A DNA stretch of 54,011 nucleotides from Candidatus Methanomethylophilaceae archaeon (GCA_944321505.1 CALULN010000004.1:1-54011); one strand, 5' to 3'. Counted from the first letter of the stretch, positions 43,040-52,102 are shown. A program made the numbers and translations. The notes: generated from the letters alone by a model not told the origin.

Positions 43040-43810
43040 ATGATAGAGAGCACCTTCCAGATTCTGCCTTCGGTGGGAGCCGCCAAGGAGCGGACGCTTT
43101 GGGGCGCGGGGGTGCTCAGATGGAGGGACTTCCTGGAGGCGGACGCCGTCCCCGGGATCACCGATGCCCGGAAGGAGAGGTGCGACTCCGTCCTCCGCTA
43201 CGCCTACGACCTCCTCGACGCCGGCGACTGCGCCGGGCTGGGGGCCATGCTGAAGCACGGGGAGCACTGGCGCCTGTACCGCCGCTTCCGGGACACCGCC
43301 ACGTTCCTGGACATAGAGACTGACGGCCTGGAGCGCGACTCCACTGTCACCGTGGTGACCGTCCACCGGAGGAGCGGCACCCGCACGCTGATCAACGGCA
43401 TCGACCTGTGCGAGGAATCCCTGGCCGACGCCCTCGACGGCACGTCGCTCATGGTGACCTTCAACGGGAGCTGCTTCGACCTCCCGGTGCTGAGGTGCAG
43501 CTTCCCCGGGCTGGATCTCGATATGCCCCACTTCGACCTGCGGTTTGGATGCAGGAAGGCGGGGTTCAAGGGAGGCCTCAAGACCGTGGAGAGGGAGATC
43601 GGCATCGAGAGGGGCGACTCCATCGCGGACGTGGACGGCTTCGAGGCCGTCCGCCTCTGGAAGAGATGGGAGGGGAAGAGGGACGAAGGCGCCCTGGAGA
43701 CCCTCGTGGAGTACAACATAGCGGACACCGTCAACCTGGAGAGGCTGGCGGACGCCGCATACGACAGGCTGGTGGCAGGGTATGCAGGGTTCGGGGACCG
43801 CGAGGCTTGA
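43040..43810 (+). CDS. YprB-type ribonuclease-H-like 3'-5' exonuclease
   Basis: 256 residues. DnaQ/RNase H-like fold: TATFLDIETDGL near residue 87 supplies the DE pair, TFNGSCFDLPVL a second conserved block, and YNIADTVNLERL the last aspartate. YprB-family members are single-domain exonucleases of uncertain target. A TATA box within 43008-43020 lies 25-26 nt before ATG 43040, so leaderless. It overlaps the RecJ-like gene by 29 bp, linking two nucleases in one unit. Confidence 0.8.
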   Translation: MIESTFQILPSVGAAKERTLWGAGVLRWRDFLEADAVPGITDARKERCDSVLRYAYDLLDAGDCAGLGAMLKHGEHWRLYRRFRDTATFLDIETDGLERDSTVTVVTVHRRSGTRTLINGIDLCEESLADALDGTSLMVTFNGSCFDLPVLRCSFPGLDLDMPHFDLRFGCRKAGFKGGLKTVEREIGIERGDSIADVDGFEAVRLWKRWEGKRDEGALETLVEYNIADTVNLERLADAAYDRLVAGYAGFGDREA

Positions 43811-45185
43811 GGGCGCGGCATCCGCAGCGGCGGAGGCCGTCAGGGCCGCCGGCAGCGTGCTGATTGTGTCGCACATAGACGCGGACGGGATCACCGCCGC
43901 CGCGATTGCATCCTCGGTCTGCGACCGCCTGGGCAAGGAGCACAGGGTGGTGTTCCTGAAGAAGCTGAGCGAGGAGGGGATAGGCATGATCGACTCGGCC
44001 CCGGAGCCGCTGGTGTGGATCTGCGACCTGGGCAGCGGATACCTGTCGGCGTTCTCCCGCCCCGGGATCGTCATCACCGACCACCATGTGCCTGACGGGT
44101 CCAGGAAGGCGGGGCAGATGTCCCTCGACTCCTTCTCGGACATGGTGCACGTCAACCCCCACGACGCGGGCATGGACGGATCCACCGAGATATCCGGCGC
44201 CGGGGTCACGTACCTGGTGGCCAAGGCGGTAGACCCAAGCAACACCGACCTTGCGTATCTCGCGGTCGTCGGCGCCTGCGGGGACGTGCAGGATTCGGAG
44301 GGCAGGCTGGTCAGCATGAACCGCGAGATCCTGAACGACGCGGTGGCGGACGGCAGCGTGTCCGTTTCCGAGGACCTCCGCCTCTTCGGGAGGGAGACCC
44401 GCACTCTGATCCAGTTCCTCCAGTTCGGGAGCGACCCGTCGGTGCCGGGGCTCAGCGAGAACGGCGCGGAATGCGCCAGGCTGTACTCCTCGCTGGACAT
44501 CCCCCTGAAGGACGGCAGGCGCAGCAGGTGCTGGAACGACCTGACGCCGGCGGAGAAGGAGCGTGCCACCGATGCCGTGCTATCCCGCCTGTCCCCGGAG
44601 GACGCCGAGAGGGCGATCGGGGAGACCTACACCATCACAGGCGGGAGGCCGCATACGGAGCTCCGCGACGCCAAGGAGTACGCCACCCTGCTGAACGCCT
44701 GCGGCCGCTACGGGGACGCGGAGGTGGGCATGCGCATCTGCATGGGCGACGCCGACGCACTGGCGGCGGCCAAGGACAGGAGGACGTCCCACAAGCAGAA
44801 CATATCCTCGGCGCTGGCTATGGTGAAGGAGAAGGGTCTCGTAAAGCGCAGGCGCTTCATCCAGTGGTTCGACGCCGGCTCCGAGATACAGGAGACGGTG
44901 GTGGGGATCGTCGCCGGCATGCTGCTGAACGGCGACGGCGCCGATCGGGACATGCCCATCATAGCCTTCGCCGACGCAGACGACGGCGCCAAGGTATCCG
45001 CCAGGGCCGACCGCTCGCTGGCCGGGAGGGGATTGGACCTCTCCTTCGTCATGAGGACCGCGGCGGAGGCCGTGGGAGGCTACGGCGGCGGTCACAGCGT
45101 GGCCGCCGGGGCCACGATCCCACCGGACCGGAAGGAGGACTTCCTGGACGCGGTGGAGGACATCGTGGCCGCCCAGATCATCTGA
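43782..45185 (+). CDS. RecJ-like DHH-family nuclease/phosphoesterase
   Basis: 467 residues. DHH domain with SHIDADGITAAA (motif I), CDLGSG (motif II) and VITDHHVPDG (DHH) and a C-terminal DHHA1 with GGYGGGHSVAAGA. Archaeal members act with GINS and the replicative helicase as exonucleases (GAN/RecJ1/RecJ2) on single-stranded DNA or RNA. Which subtype cannot be told here. The start codon ATG 43782 lies inside the YprB-like gene, so translation is coupled. Its 3' end overlaps convergent argF by 8 bp. Confidence 0.85.
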   Translation: MQGSGTARLEGAASAAAEAVRAAGSVLIVSHIDADGITAAAIASSVCDRLGKEHRVVFLKKLSEEGIGMIDSAPEPLVWICDLGSGYLSAFSRPGIVITDHHVPDGSRKAGQMSLDSFSDMVHVNPHDAGMDGSTEISGAGVTYLVAKAVDPSNTDLAYLAVVGACGDVQDSEGRLVSMNREILNDAVADGSVSVSEDLRLFGRETRTLIQFLQFGSDPSVPGLSENGAECARLYSSLDIPLKDGRRSRCWNDLTPAEKERATDAVLSRLSPEDAERAIGETYTITGGRPHTELRDAKEYATLLNACGRYGDAEVGMRICMGDADALAAAKDRRTSHKQNISSALAMVKEKGLVKRRRFIQWFDAGSEIQETVVGIVAGMLLNGDGADRDMPIIAFADADDGAKVSARADRSLAGRGLDLSFVMRTAAEAVGGYGGGHSVAAGATIPPDRKEDFLDAVEDIVAAQII

Positions 45186-46092
45186 GCAGCGTGTACAGCA
45201 CCGCCTTCTGGGCGTGCAGGCGGTTCTCGGCCTCGTCGAACACGACGCTCTGGGGGCCGTCCATGACCTCGGCGGTGATCTCCTGGCCGCGGTGGGCGGG
45301 CAGGCAGTGCATGACGATGCAGTCCGGCTTGGCCACCTTCAGCAGGTCGGAGTTGATCTGGTAGTCGTGGAAGATCTTCACCGCGGTCTCCAGCGGAGTG
45401 TCGTCGCCCATGGAGATCCAGGTGTCGGTGTAGAGGACGTCCGCGTCCTTGCATGCCTCGTAGGGCTCGTGGGAGGCGATGATCCTGCATCCGTTCTCGT
45501 CGGCGATGCGGGACGCGTTGAGCATGATCTCGGCGTTGGGCATCCTGACGGCGGGGCAGCAGGCGACCATGTCCATGCCCATGATGGCGCATGCGTACAG
45601 CAGGGAGTTGCACACGTTGTTGCCGTCCCCCAGGTACACCAGCTTCCTGCCGCGGAAGCCGCCCTTCTTCTCCTTGATGGTGACCATGTCCGCCAGGGCC
45701 TGGCAGGGGTGCTCCAGGTTGTCCAGGCCGCTGATCACCGGGATGGTGGCGTTGTCGCCCAGGCGGTCCATGATCTTGTAGTCGAAGGCGCGGTACATGA
45801 TGCCGTGGACGAACCTGCTCATCACCAGGGCGGTGTCCTCCACGGTCTCGGAATGGCCCATCTGCATCTTGGACGCCTCGATGTACAGGGGGTGCCCGCC
45901 GAGCTCGCTGATGGCCACGTCGAAGGAGATCCTCGTGCGGGTGCTGGGCTTCTCGAAGATCATAGCCAGCGTCTTACCTTTCAGGGGGTCCCCGTGGTGC
46001 CCCCTCTCCGCCTTGAGCCTGATGGCGAGGTCCACCAGCTCGGGCATGTCATCCTTCATATCCAGGACGGAAATTATGTTTCTCTTCGCCAT
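45178..46092 (-). CDS. argF: Ornithine carbamoyltransferase
   Basis: 304 residues. Carbamoyl phosphate plus ornithine to citrulline in arginine synthesis. Carbamoyl-phosphate loop KPSTRTRISF, HPCQALADM, and the ornithine-binding HCLPAHRG are all present. ATG 46092 starts MAKRNIISVLDM. The product feeds arginine, the substrate of the arginine decarboxylase and ArgS elsewhere in the window. Confidence 0.95.
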   Translation of the reverse strand: MAKRNIISVLDMKDDMPELVDLAIRLKAERGHHGDPLKGKTLAMIFEKPSTRTRISFDVAISELGGHPLYIEASKMQMGHSETVEDTALVMSRFVHGIMYRAFDYKIMDRLGDNATIPVISGLDNLEHPCQALADMVTIKEKKGGFRGRKLVYLGDGNNVCNSLLYACAIMGMDMVACCPAVRMPNAEIMLNASRIADENGCRIIASHEPYEACKDADVLYTDTWISMGDDTPLETAVKIFHDYQINSDLLKVAKPDCIVMHCLPAHRGQEITAEVMDGPQSVVFDEAENRLHAQKAVLYTLLR

Positions 46093-46191
46093 GCGGGGGA
46101 AGCCGTGTGTCCCGTAATAAAGGATTCGCGCGAAACACTGCGTATGCGCGACAATCTTTATCTACAAGTACGGAATCGAGGGTCATCGAAT

Positions 46192-46266
46192 GGCCTGGGT
46201 AGGGTAGCTTGGTTATCCTAGGGGACTGTGGATCCCTTGACTCGTGTTCAAATCTCGGCCCAGGCC
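46192..46266 (+). tRNA. tRNA-His (anticodon GTG) with encoded G-1
   Basis: G at 46192 is the extra 5' G (-1) facing discriminator C at 46266. Acceptor GCCTGGG/CCCAGGC; anticodon stem GGGGA/TCCCT around CTGTGGA, anticodon GTG; T loop TTCAAAT with one U-U mismatch in the T stem. CCA is not encoded. A CTTTATCTA TATA-like box (about 46155-46164) is about 30 nt upstream. rtcB begins 21 nt downstream. Confidence 0.88.
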
Positions 46267-46287
46267 CCTCATTCTCACGGTGATTCA

Positions 46288-47739
46288 ATGGCATGGGACG
46301 GCGAATTCAGGAGGATCGACGACTGCAGGTGGGAGATACCCAGAGGGTCTGTGCCCGGCATGCTCACCAACGCCGTCGTCTACGCCAGCGAGGGGATGCT
46401 CCCCAAGATAAGGGAGGACAACGCCCCCCTCCAGGCGGCCAACGTGGCCTGCCTCCCCGGGATCGTCGGCAGCTCCATGGCCATGCCCGACATACACTGG
46501 GGCTACGGGTTCCCCATCGGCGGTGTGGCCGCCGTGGATGCGGAGTCCGGGTCCATATCCCCGGGCGGCATCGGTTTCGACATCAACTGCGGGGTCAGGC
46601 TCATACGCACCGACCTCACCGCCGAGGACCTCTCCGGATGCATGGATGCGCTGATGGATGCGCTCTACGCCAACGTCCCTTCGGGACTGGGCTCCAAGGG
46701 CCTCACCAGGGTCGGTGCCAGGGAATTGGAGGAGATCCTCTCCGCAGGATCCGCATGGGCTGTGGAGAACGGATACGGGACCCCCTCCGACCTCATCGCG
46801 ACGGAGGAGGGCGGATGCATGTCCGACGCCGACCCGGCCAACGTGGGCGAGAAGGCACGCAAGAGAGGCCTGGCTCAGCTCGGATCCCTGGGATCCGGGA
46901 ACCACTTCCTGGAGGTGGACGTGGTGGACGAGGTCTACGACGAGGACGCCGCGAGAGCATTCGGCCTGAGGGAGGGAGCCGTCACCGTCACCGTCCACTG
47001 CGGGTCCAGAGGATGCGGCCACCAGATAGCCACGGACTACCTCCAGGAGATGGAGCGCTACGTGAAATCCACAGGGCAGTCCCTCCCCGACCGCCAGCTC
47101 GCCTGCGCTCCGCTGGACTCCCGCCTCGGCGACGGATACTACCGCGCCATGTCATGCGGGGCGAACTACGCCTGGGCCAACAGGCAGATGATAACCCACT
47201 GGGTCAGGGAGTCTTTCGAATCCGTCGTCGGGAGGCCCTCGGAATCCATGGGGATGAGGGTCGTCTACGACGTGGCCCACAACATAGCCAAGAAGGAGCA
47301 TCACGGCTTCGAAGGCTCCGGGATCGACGTCCTGGTGCACCGCAAGGGCGCCACCAGGGCCTTCGCCGCCGGGAGGAGCGAGGTGCCCCTGATGTACAGG
47401 GACGTGGGGCAGCCGGTGATCATCCCCGGCGACATGAGCGTCGGGACGTACGTCCTCAAAGGGCTGCCGGGCGCCATGGAGTCGACGTTCGGCACCGCGT
47501 GCCACGGCGCAGGGAGGGTCATGTCGCGCAAGGCCGCGGAGAGGGCCGTCACCGCCGGGCAGATCGAGGCCGACCTGGCCGGCAGAGGCATCGCCCTGCG
47601 CAGGGGATCGGACGAGGGCCTGGTGGAGGAGGCTCCGCAGGCCTACAAGGATGTGGACACCGTGGTGTCCGTTGTGTGCGCGGCCGGCCTGGCCGGCAGG
47701 GTCGCCCGCCTACGCCCCATCGGAGTGGTCAAAGGATAA
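46288..47739 (+). CDS. rtcB: RNA ligase RtcB (tRNA-splicing ligase)
   Basis: 483 residues. Joins 2',3'-cyclic phosphate and 5'-OH RNA ends, ligating tRNA exons after intron removal. Metal ligands: Cys101 in GIGFDINCGVRL, GSGNHFLE, HCGSRGCGHQ; the guanylylated histidine lies in FGTACHGAGRV. ATG 46288 is chosen because GGTGAT stands just before it and no homologous residues precede it. The tRNA-His lies 21 nt upstream on the same strand and no separate promoter is evident, so rtcB may be transcribed through the tRNA. Its 3' end overlaps the convergent HD gene by 30 bp. Confidence 0.93.
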   Translation: MAWDGEFRRIDDCRWEIPRGSVPGMLTNAVVYASEGMLPKIREDNAPLQAANVACLPGIVGSSMAMPDIHWGYGFPIGGVAAVDAESGSISPGGIGFDINCGVRLIRTDLTAEDLSGCMDALMDALYANVPSGLGSKGLTRVGARELEEILSAGSAWAVENGYGTPSDLIATEEGGCMSDADPANVGEKARKRGLAQLGSLGSGNHFLEVDVVDEVYDEDAARAFGLREGAVTVTVHCGSRGCGHQIATDYLQEMERYVKSTGQSLPDRQLACAPLDSRLGDGYYRAMSCGANYAWANRQMITHWVRESFESVVGRPSESMGMRVVYDVAHNIAKKEHHGFEGSGIDVLVHRKGATRAFAAGRSEVPLMYRDVGQPVIIPGDMSVGTYVLKGLPGAMESTFGTACHGAGRVMSRKAAERAVTAGQIEADLAGRGIALRRGSDEGLVEEAPQAYKDVDTVVSVVCAAGLAGRVARLRPIGVVKG

Positions 47740-49026
47740 CACCCTGGCAGCGGCGGCTCCCACGGCCTCTGCGCATCCCCTCGGGGCGGAGACCATCACC
47801 GCCCAGTCCACCGGCTCCCTCGCCTGGAGGGCCTTGGCCACCGACGAGTACCTGGTCACCGACCTTATCCTGCCGCCGTCCAGTATCGGCACGTCCGTCT
47901 TGCCAATCCTCACCTTCGACAGCAGGACCGATTTCGAGGGCATGTCCACGATGACGTCCCTCGCATCCGCGCCGGCGGCGTCGGCGATGCGCTCCTCCAG
48001 CATCCTGCGCCCTCCGGGGGTGGCGTATCCGGACAGCATCTCCCTGTCCCCTTCGCCGATATCCACCGTGTAGGCGATGTACGCCTTCTTGAACAGATCC
48101 CTGCGCAGGACCATGGACGCCAGCTCCGACGGCCTCCCGGGTGCGGAGAGCAGTTGGGACAGCAGGTCGTGGTCGCCCATGAGGTACAGGGACGAGAGGT
48201 CCGCGCCGGACAGCTCCGCCGCCCGCCTCAGCATGGCCTCCACGATCTTCACCGTCTTGTGGTAGTACACGGCGGAGTACATCAGCGAACGGGAGACCAT
48301 GAGTCCCTCCGCCGCCGATACGGCCCCCCTCTCCAGCACCGCCTGTCCGTTGGCGGCGCGCATCTTCGCCAGTATGCGCTCGATGTCTATGGCGCCGTGG
48401 TTGACGCCGGTATAGTGGGCGTCGCGCATGAGGTAGTCCATCTGGTCGGCGTCCACGGGCCCGTGGATGATCTGATGGGCGTAGTCCTTCGACGGGAAGT
48501 AAGACTGCCCCTTCACGTCGGCGAATGCGTCCAGGCCCCCTGTGTCGGAAAGGGGCTTCATGATCAGGTCGCAGACGAACCCCGGGTCTATGCCCGCATC
48601 CTTCAGGATCGCGCCTATGGGCTCGCATCCGTCCAGAGCCTTCTCGTCCCTGGGCAGGAAGGACGGGATGTCGCCCATGATTAGCCGGCGGGACAGCTCC
48701 ATGTGGTCGCAGCCGGTGGCCGCGCCCAGGAGCGGCTCCATGGTGTGGGAGAAGGGGGGATGGCATATGTCGTGGAGCATCGCGGCCGCCCTGACGGCGT
48801 CGGAGTCCTCGGCGGAGAGCCCCATGGCGGCGCACATCCTCCCCGCAAGGCAGAAGGTCCCGAGGCTGTGCTCGAACCGGGTGTGGTTGGCGCCCGGGAA
48901 CACAAGGCAGCTGAGGCCCAGCTGCTTGATGCTGCGGAGCCTCTGCATCTCATGGCGGTTCAGCAGGTCCAGGAAGACGCCGTCTACGGCTATGCCGCCG
49001 TGGATGGGGTCGTGGACCGTCTTCAT
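47710..49026 (-). CDS. HD-domain phosphohydrolase (dNTPase-like)
   Basis: 438 residues from ATG 49026. HD-superfamily metal site: HTRFEHSLGT (His), MLHDICHPPFSH (HD), and DADQMDYLMRDA (last Asp) in the order seen in SAMHD1/dGTPase-like archaeal proteins. Cytosolic. Substrate, whether dNTP or another nucleotide, is not clear. The upstream start extension is excluded because its first residues overlap the SepF-like gene. Operon with SepF-like and PUA genes by overlaps of 4 and 8 bp. Confidence 0.82.
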   Translation of the reverse strand: MKTVHDPIHGGIAVDGVFLDLLNRHEMQRLRSIKQLGLSCLVFPGANHTRFEHSLGTFCLAGRMCAAMGLSAEDSDAVRAAAMLHDICHPPFSHTMEPLLGAATGCDHMELSRRLIMGDIPSFLPRDEKALDGCEPIGAILKDAGIDPGFVCDLIMKPLSDTGGLDAFADVKGQSYFPSKDYAHQIIHGPVDADQMDYLMRDAHYTGVNHGAIDIERILAKMRAANGQAVLERGAVSAAEGLMVSRSLMYSAVYYHKTVKIVEAMLRRAAELSGADLSSLYLMGDHDLLSQLLSAPGRPSELASMVLRRDLFKKAYIAYTVDIGEGDREMLSGYATPGGRRMLEERIADAAGADARDVIVDMPSKSVLLSKVRIGKTDVPILDGGRIRSVTRYSSVAKALQAREPVDWAVMVSAPRGCAEAVGAAAARVLSFDHSDGA

Positions 49027-49349
49027 CTGGGCCTCACCCTCTCCACCGCCACGTCGGCGGGGGCCACCAGCCATACCGACGGGGCGGCCTCGTACGCCAC
49101 CGCCCCGAACTCGGCGGCGATGGCTCTCACCGCCTCCGCCGGAGCGCCTTCGATGAAGGAGGTGAGGTCCGCCACCACCGGTATCCCTGCGCGGAGGCTC
49201 CCGGAGACCGATGACAGGTCCTTCGGCCCGGAGGCCTTCAGTACCCTGATTCTGCGCTCCGGGCCCTTGGACACGTCGAACCCCGACAGGTCCACGAACA
49301 CCGGGCCGCTGTCCGCCGCCTGAGCCTTCCTCCCCGGCAAATCACTCAC
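49023..49349 (-). CDS. SepF/DUF552-like protein
   Basis: 108 residues from GTG 49349. The core GIPVVADLTSFIEGAPAEAV followed by FGAVAYEAAPSVWLVAP matches the SepF fold, which anchors FtsZ to the membrane in many archaea. The N-terminal amphipathic membrane-targeting helix of true SepF is not obvious, so a CdpB-like or divergent member is possible. Overlaps the PUA gene by 8 bp and the HD gene by 4 bp. Confidence 0.65.
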   Translation of the reverse strand: MSDLPGRKAQAADSGPVFVDLSGFDVSKGPERRIRVLKASGPKDLSSVSGSLRAGIPVVADLTSFIEGAPAEAVRAIAAEFGAVAYEAAPSVWLVAPADVAVERVRPR

Positions 49350-49833
49350 CGGCCTTCCAGAGCTTGTCGCCGACGTTGTGGAGCGTGGCTATGGCCTTGC
49401 CCTTCTCCTTGGACCTCAGGCCCTCCGCGTCCCTCAGCGCCACGCCGACGGCGATGGGCACCATGTTCTTCACGTCGCGGATCCACACCAGGTCCCCTTC
49501 GGAGATGTCCGGGTCCGCATCCACGATGCCGGGCCCCATGACGTCCGCGCCGTTGGTGACGTAAGGCACGGCGCCCATGTCCACGGTGACCGCCCTCTTC
49601 TCGGGGCGGTACCGGAGCAGCCCCCTGACCGTCAGGAACGGCTTGCCCTCGTACACCAGGCCGAGGATGTCCGGACCCACGAAGAACAGGTCGAAATCCG
49701 TGCTCTCCGCCATGTCCACGGGGTCGTCCTCGGAGACGGTGTCGATGCCGAACGCATCCCTCAGCCCTTCGGCCAATGCCCTGATGTCCTTGGACCTCAT
49801 CCTCTTGCGCTTCCGTATCCTGATATCCGCCAT
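49342..49833 (-). CDS. PUA-domain RNA-binding protein (archaeal)
   Basis: 163 residues. N-terminal basic stretch (RIRKRKRMRSKDIRAL) and an archaeal pre-PUA part, then a C-terminal PUA domain (residues about 75-155, VTNGADVMGPGIVDADPDIS, GDLVWIRD). Close relatives bind tRNA or rRNA. ATG 49833 is chosen over ATG 49845 because a CAATAGG TATA-like box lies about 26 nt upstream. First gene of the PUA-SepF-HD operon. Confidence 0.8.
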   Translation of the reverse strand: MADIRIRKRKRMRSKDIRALAEGLRDAFGIDTVSEDDPVDMAESTDFDLFFVGPDILGLVYEGKPFLTVRGLLRYRPEKRAVTVDMGAVPYVTNGADVMGPGIVDADPDISEGDLVWIRDVKNMVPIAVGVALRDAEGLRSKEKGKAIATLHNVGDKLWKAGE

Positions 49834-49916
49834 ATGCCCGCCCATGGCCTTTGGCCTATTGAAAACTTGGCGTGCCCGTGTTCAACGATAAATAGGCGCT
49901 GGGGTATATTCGTGGC

Positions 49917-50774
49917 ATGAAGGCCTTCGTAGGGCTGATGAAGCTCGCGACCACGGTCGTCACCTTCGCCCTGGTGGTGATGCTGGTGATCGCCATACTG
50001 CCCATAGCCGCCGGGGGGATTAGCCCCGGCGAGACGACCGATATGACGGCGACGGTGGAGGACGGCGAGCTCAGGCTCACCGGCGGCCTGTCCATCACAT
50101 CTAGCCTGAACGAGGACGTGGAGGATGTGAGGATACGCATGTACAGTCAGTCCGAGTCCGGGACCCTGGACATCATGGACTCCGCCGTCACGCTGGCGGC
50201 AGGCGGCACCACCGAAGTGCCCATAGACGTGCGGGTCCCCATCGCCGAGGCGGTGGTCTACATGATCAACGCCAACGCGGACAAGGAGGCCCCCGGGATC
50301 GGCCTTCCGGTCACGGTGAGCATCGACGGCACCTACTTCCACCGCATGCTCGGGTTCGGGTTCGCCCTGGACTACGAGGTGCCCCTCTCCGAGAGCGGCA
50401 CCATCAGCGTGGACAGCGTGAGGAACGCCGCCGGAGAGGTGTCCCGGGTCGATGTGGACATCGGCGGCCTGTCCGATAGCGACATGGTGTCCCAGTTCAT
50501 CCCCGAGGGCACACAGGAGGCCACGGTTTCCGTGGGCGGATCCGAGGTGACCGTCTCCCTGGAGCGCACCGGGGGCTCGGCGAAGGTCACGGTCAGCGGC
50601 GGAGATTCCCTGAAGCAGACGCTGGACGCCCTGCTGGATGCCGCAGAGGCGGGCGACGAGATAACGTTCGAGTACGCGGGCGAGACCGTCGCCATGACCG
50701 CGGAGGGCCTGGAGGACCTGGTCTCCGTGCTCAGGGACCTGGTGGACAAGGCGTCCGAGGCGGGGGTGATCTGA
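49917..50774 (+). CDS. Membrane-anchored extracytoplasmic protein, unknown
   Basis: 285 residues. One N-terminal span (TTVVTFALVVMLVIAILPIA) then an extracytoplasmic beta-rich domain (residues 40-200) and a helical end. No recognised family. A GATAAATAG box (about 49887-49895) lies 26 nt before ATG 49917, so leaderless. Overlaps the next gene by one base, and with it likely forms one unit. Confidence 0.6.
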   Translation: MKAFVGLMKLATTVVTFALVVMLVIAILPIAAGGISPGETTDMTATVEDGELRLTGGLSITSSLNEDVEDVRIRMYSQSESGTLDIMDSAVTLAAGGTTEVPIDVRVPIAEAVVYMINANADKEAPGIGLPVTVSIDGTYFHRMLGFGFALDYEVPLSESGTISVDSVRNAAGEVSRVDVDIGGLSDSDMVSQFIPEGTQEATVSVGGSEVTVSLERTGGSAKVTVSGGDSLKQTLDALLDAAEAGDEITFEYAGETVAMTAEGLEDLVSVLRDLVDKASEAGVI

Positions 50775-51331
50775 TGGGCATGAAGGAGGACGCGATATCC
50801 GACTTCCGCCTCAGGCGGGGGTCCCCGGGAGGGGCGTTCCTGTCCCTCTGCACAGCGCTGGTGAAGTACATCATGATCCCCCTGGGCCTGCTGTCCCTCC
50901 TGGGCAGCCTGGCCAACGGCCTGTCCTCCGGCTCGGGCCTGGACTTCGGGACGGTCATCGACCAGCTGGCGGTGTACCTGGACAGGCTGATGGTTTACGC
51001 CATCCCCCTGATAATACTCGCGATACCGCTGGGCTTCTACCCCAAGGGCAACTACGCCAGGATCCCCTTCAAGCTGGTCTACGGACTGTACCTGGCTCTG
51101 CTGCTCCTGATGTTCACCGACGGAGGCGTGCTGTCCATATCCCTCGACGGCTCCGCCCTCGGCGCCGGCGAGATATCGGGCGTCAGGGTCGACCTCAGGA
51201 TCCAGGCAGTGATTTACATACTCGCCCTGATATCGGTGGTCAAGGCCTTCATGGCGTTCGCCGAGTTCGGGAGCTACCGCAAGGACTACCTGGACAGCCT
51301 CGCCGAGAAGGCCGGAGACAGCGAGGAGTGA
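50774..51331 (+). CDS. Four-span membrane protein, unknown
   Basis: 185 residues. Cytosolic N-terminus with basic residues, then spans near residues 30-50, 70-90, 100-118 and 145-165. No known motif. Co-transcribed with the preceding envelope protein by a one-base overlap. May form a complex with it; inferred from layout only. Confidence 0.6.
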   Translation: MGMKEDAISDFRLRRGSPGGAFLSLCTALVKYIMIPLGLLSLLGSLANGLSSGSGLDFGTVIDQLAVYLDRLMVYAIPLIILAIPLGFYPKGNYARIPFKLVYGLYLALLLLMFTDGGVLSISLDGSALGAGEISGVRVDLRIQAVIYILALISVVKAFMAFAEFGSYRKDYLDSLAEKAGDSEE

Positions 51332-51336
51332 TCAGG

Positions 51337-52059
51337 ATGGGGATCAGCATAGCCATCTGCGAGACGGAGGCTCCCAGCGCCAAGTGCAGGGAGCTCAGGG
51401 CGGACATCATCAGGGTGCTCGTCCCGGAGCCGGAGAGGTTCGGGGACGCGGCGGAGAGGGACAGGGTCGTGTCCCTGGAGGATGCCAGGAAGGCGTTCCC
51501 GGACCTGGAGGCGTTCATGGCCAGGAACCGCATCAACCCGGAGTCCGACGCCATCTACATGGACAAGGTGAAGAAGGCGGAGGACGCCGCGACGCTGGAG
51601 CCCATGGCGGAGACCGTGTTCACCGGATGGGTGGTCCTGGAGGGCCTGTCCGGAGATGACAGGAAGGCCGCCGTCGATGCGTCCCGCCCCGAGAACAGGG
51701 TCACCGGATGGGACTCCCTGGGATTCGACGAGATGAACGCCATGTGCGCCGAGTGCCCACTGTCCTGGGACAAGGGCAGGGGATGCATGGGCGCCTTCGG
51801 ACCCGACAACAGCAAGCTCCCCGAGATCGCCGCCAAGCACGGATGCGGCCTCATCGCCTCCGTCCCCGAGAGCGCGGCATCCGGGAAGAGGTTCACCCCC
51901 GAGGACGGAGCCGTCCTGGCACAGGAGGTGGAGAAGCTCACAGCCGTGCTGCCGGACGAAGGCAAGCTCATGGTCAGACGCTACGCCGGCCCGCTGGAGA
52001 GGCTGGGGGCGGTGGCCGACATCTCCGTCAGAGAGGGCTGCGGCTTCTACTTCTTCTGA
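51337..52059 (+). CDS. Cysteine-bearing cytosolic protein, unknown
   Basis: 240 residues from ATG 51337, preceded by GGAGTGAT. A CAECPLSWDKGRGC segment (residues about 143-156) gives three close cysteines that could hold a cluster, and a fourth lies in HGCGLI. No family recognised. Follows the four-span protein after 5 bp. A strong hairpin follows the stop. GTG 51328 is a possible alternative start overlapping the upstream stop. Confidence 0.6.
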   Translation: MGISIAICETEAPSAKCRELRADIIRVLVPEPERFGDAAERDRVVSLEDARKAFPDLEAFMARNRINPESDAIYMDKVKKAEDAATLEPMAETVFTGWVVLEGLSGDDRKAAVDASRPENRVTGWDSLGFDEMNAMCAECPLSWDKGRGCMGAFGPDNSKLPEIAAKHGCGLIASVPESAASGKRFTPEDGAVLAQEVEKLTAVLPDEGKLMVRRYAGPLERLGAVADISVREGCGFYFF

Positions 52060-52062
52060 GAA

Positions 52063-52095
52063 GGGTGCCCCCGGGACGTCTGGCCCGGGGCACCC
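52063..52095 (+). terminator. Strong hairpin before the suf genes
   Basis: GGGTGCCCCCGGG pairs with CCCGGGGCACCC around a short loop, directly after the cytosolic-protein stop at 52059; A/T-rich sequence follows. It separates the two units. Confidence 0.7.
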
Positions 52096-52102
52096 GCACA
52101 TT

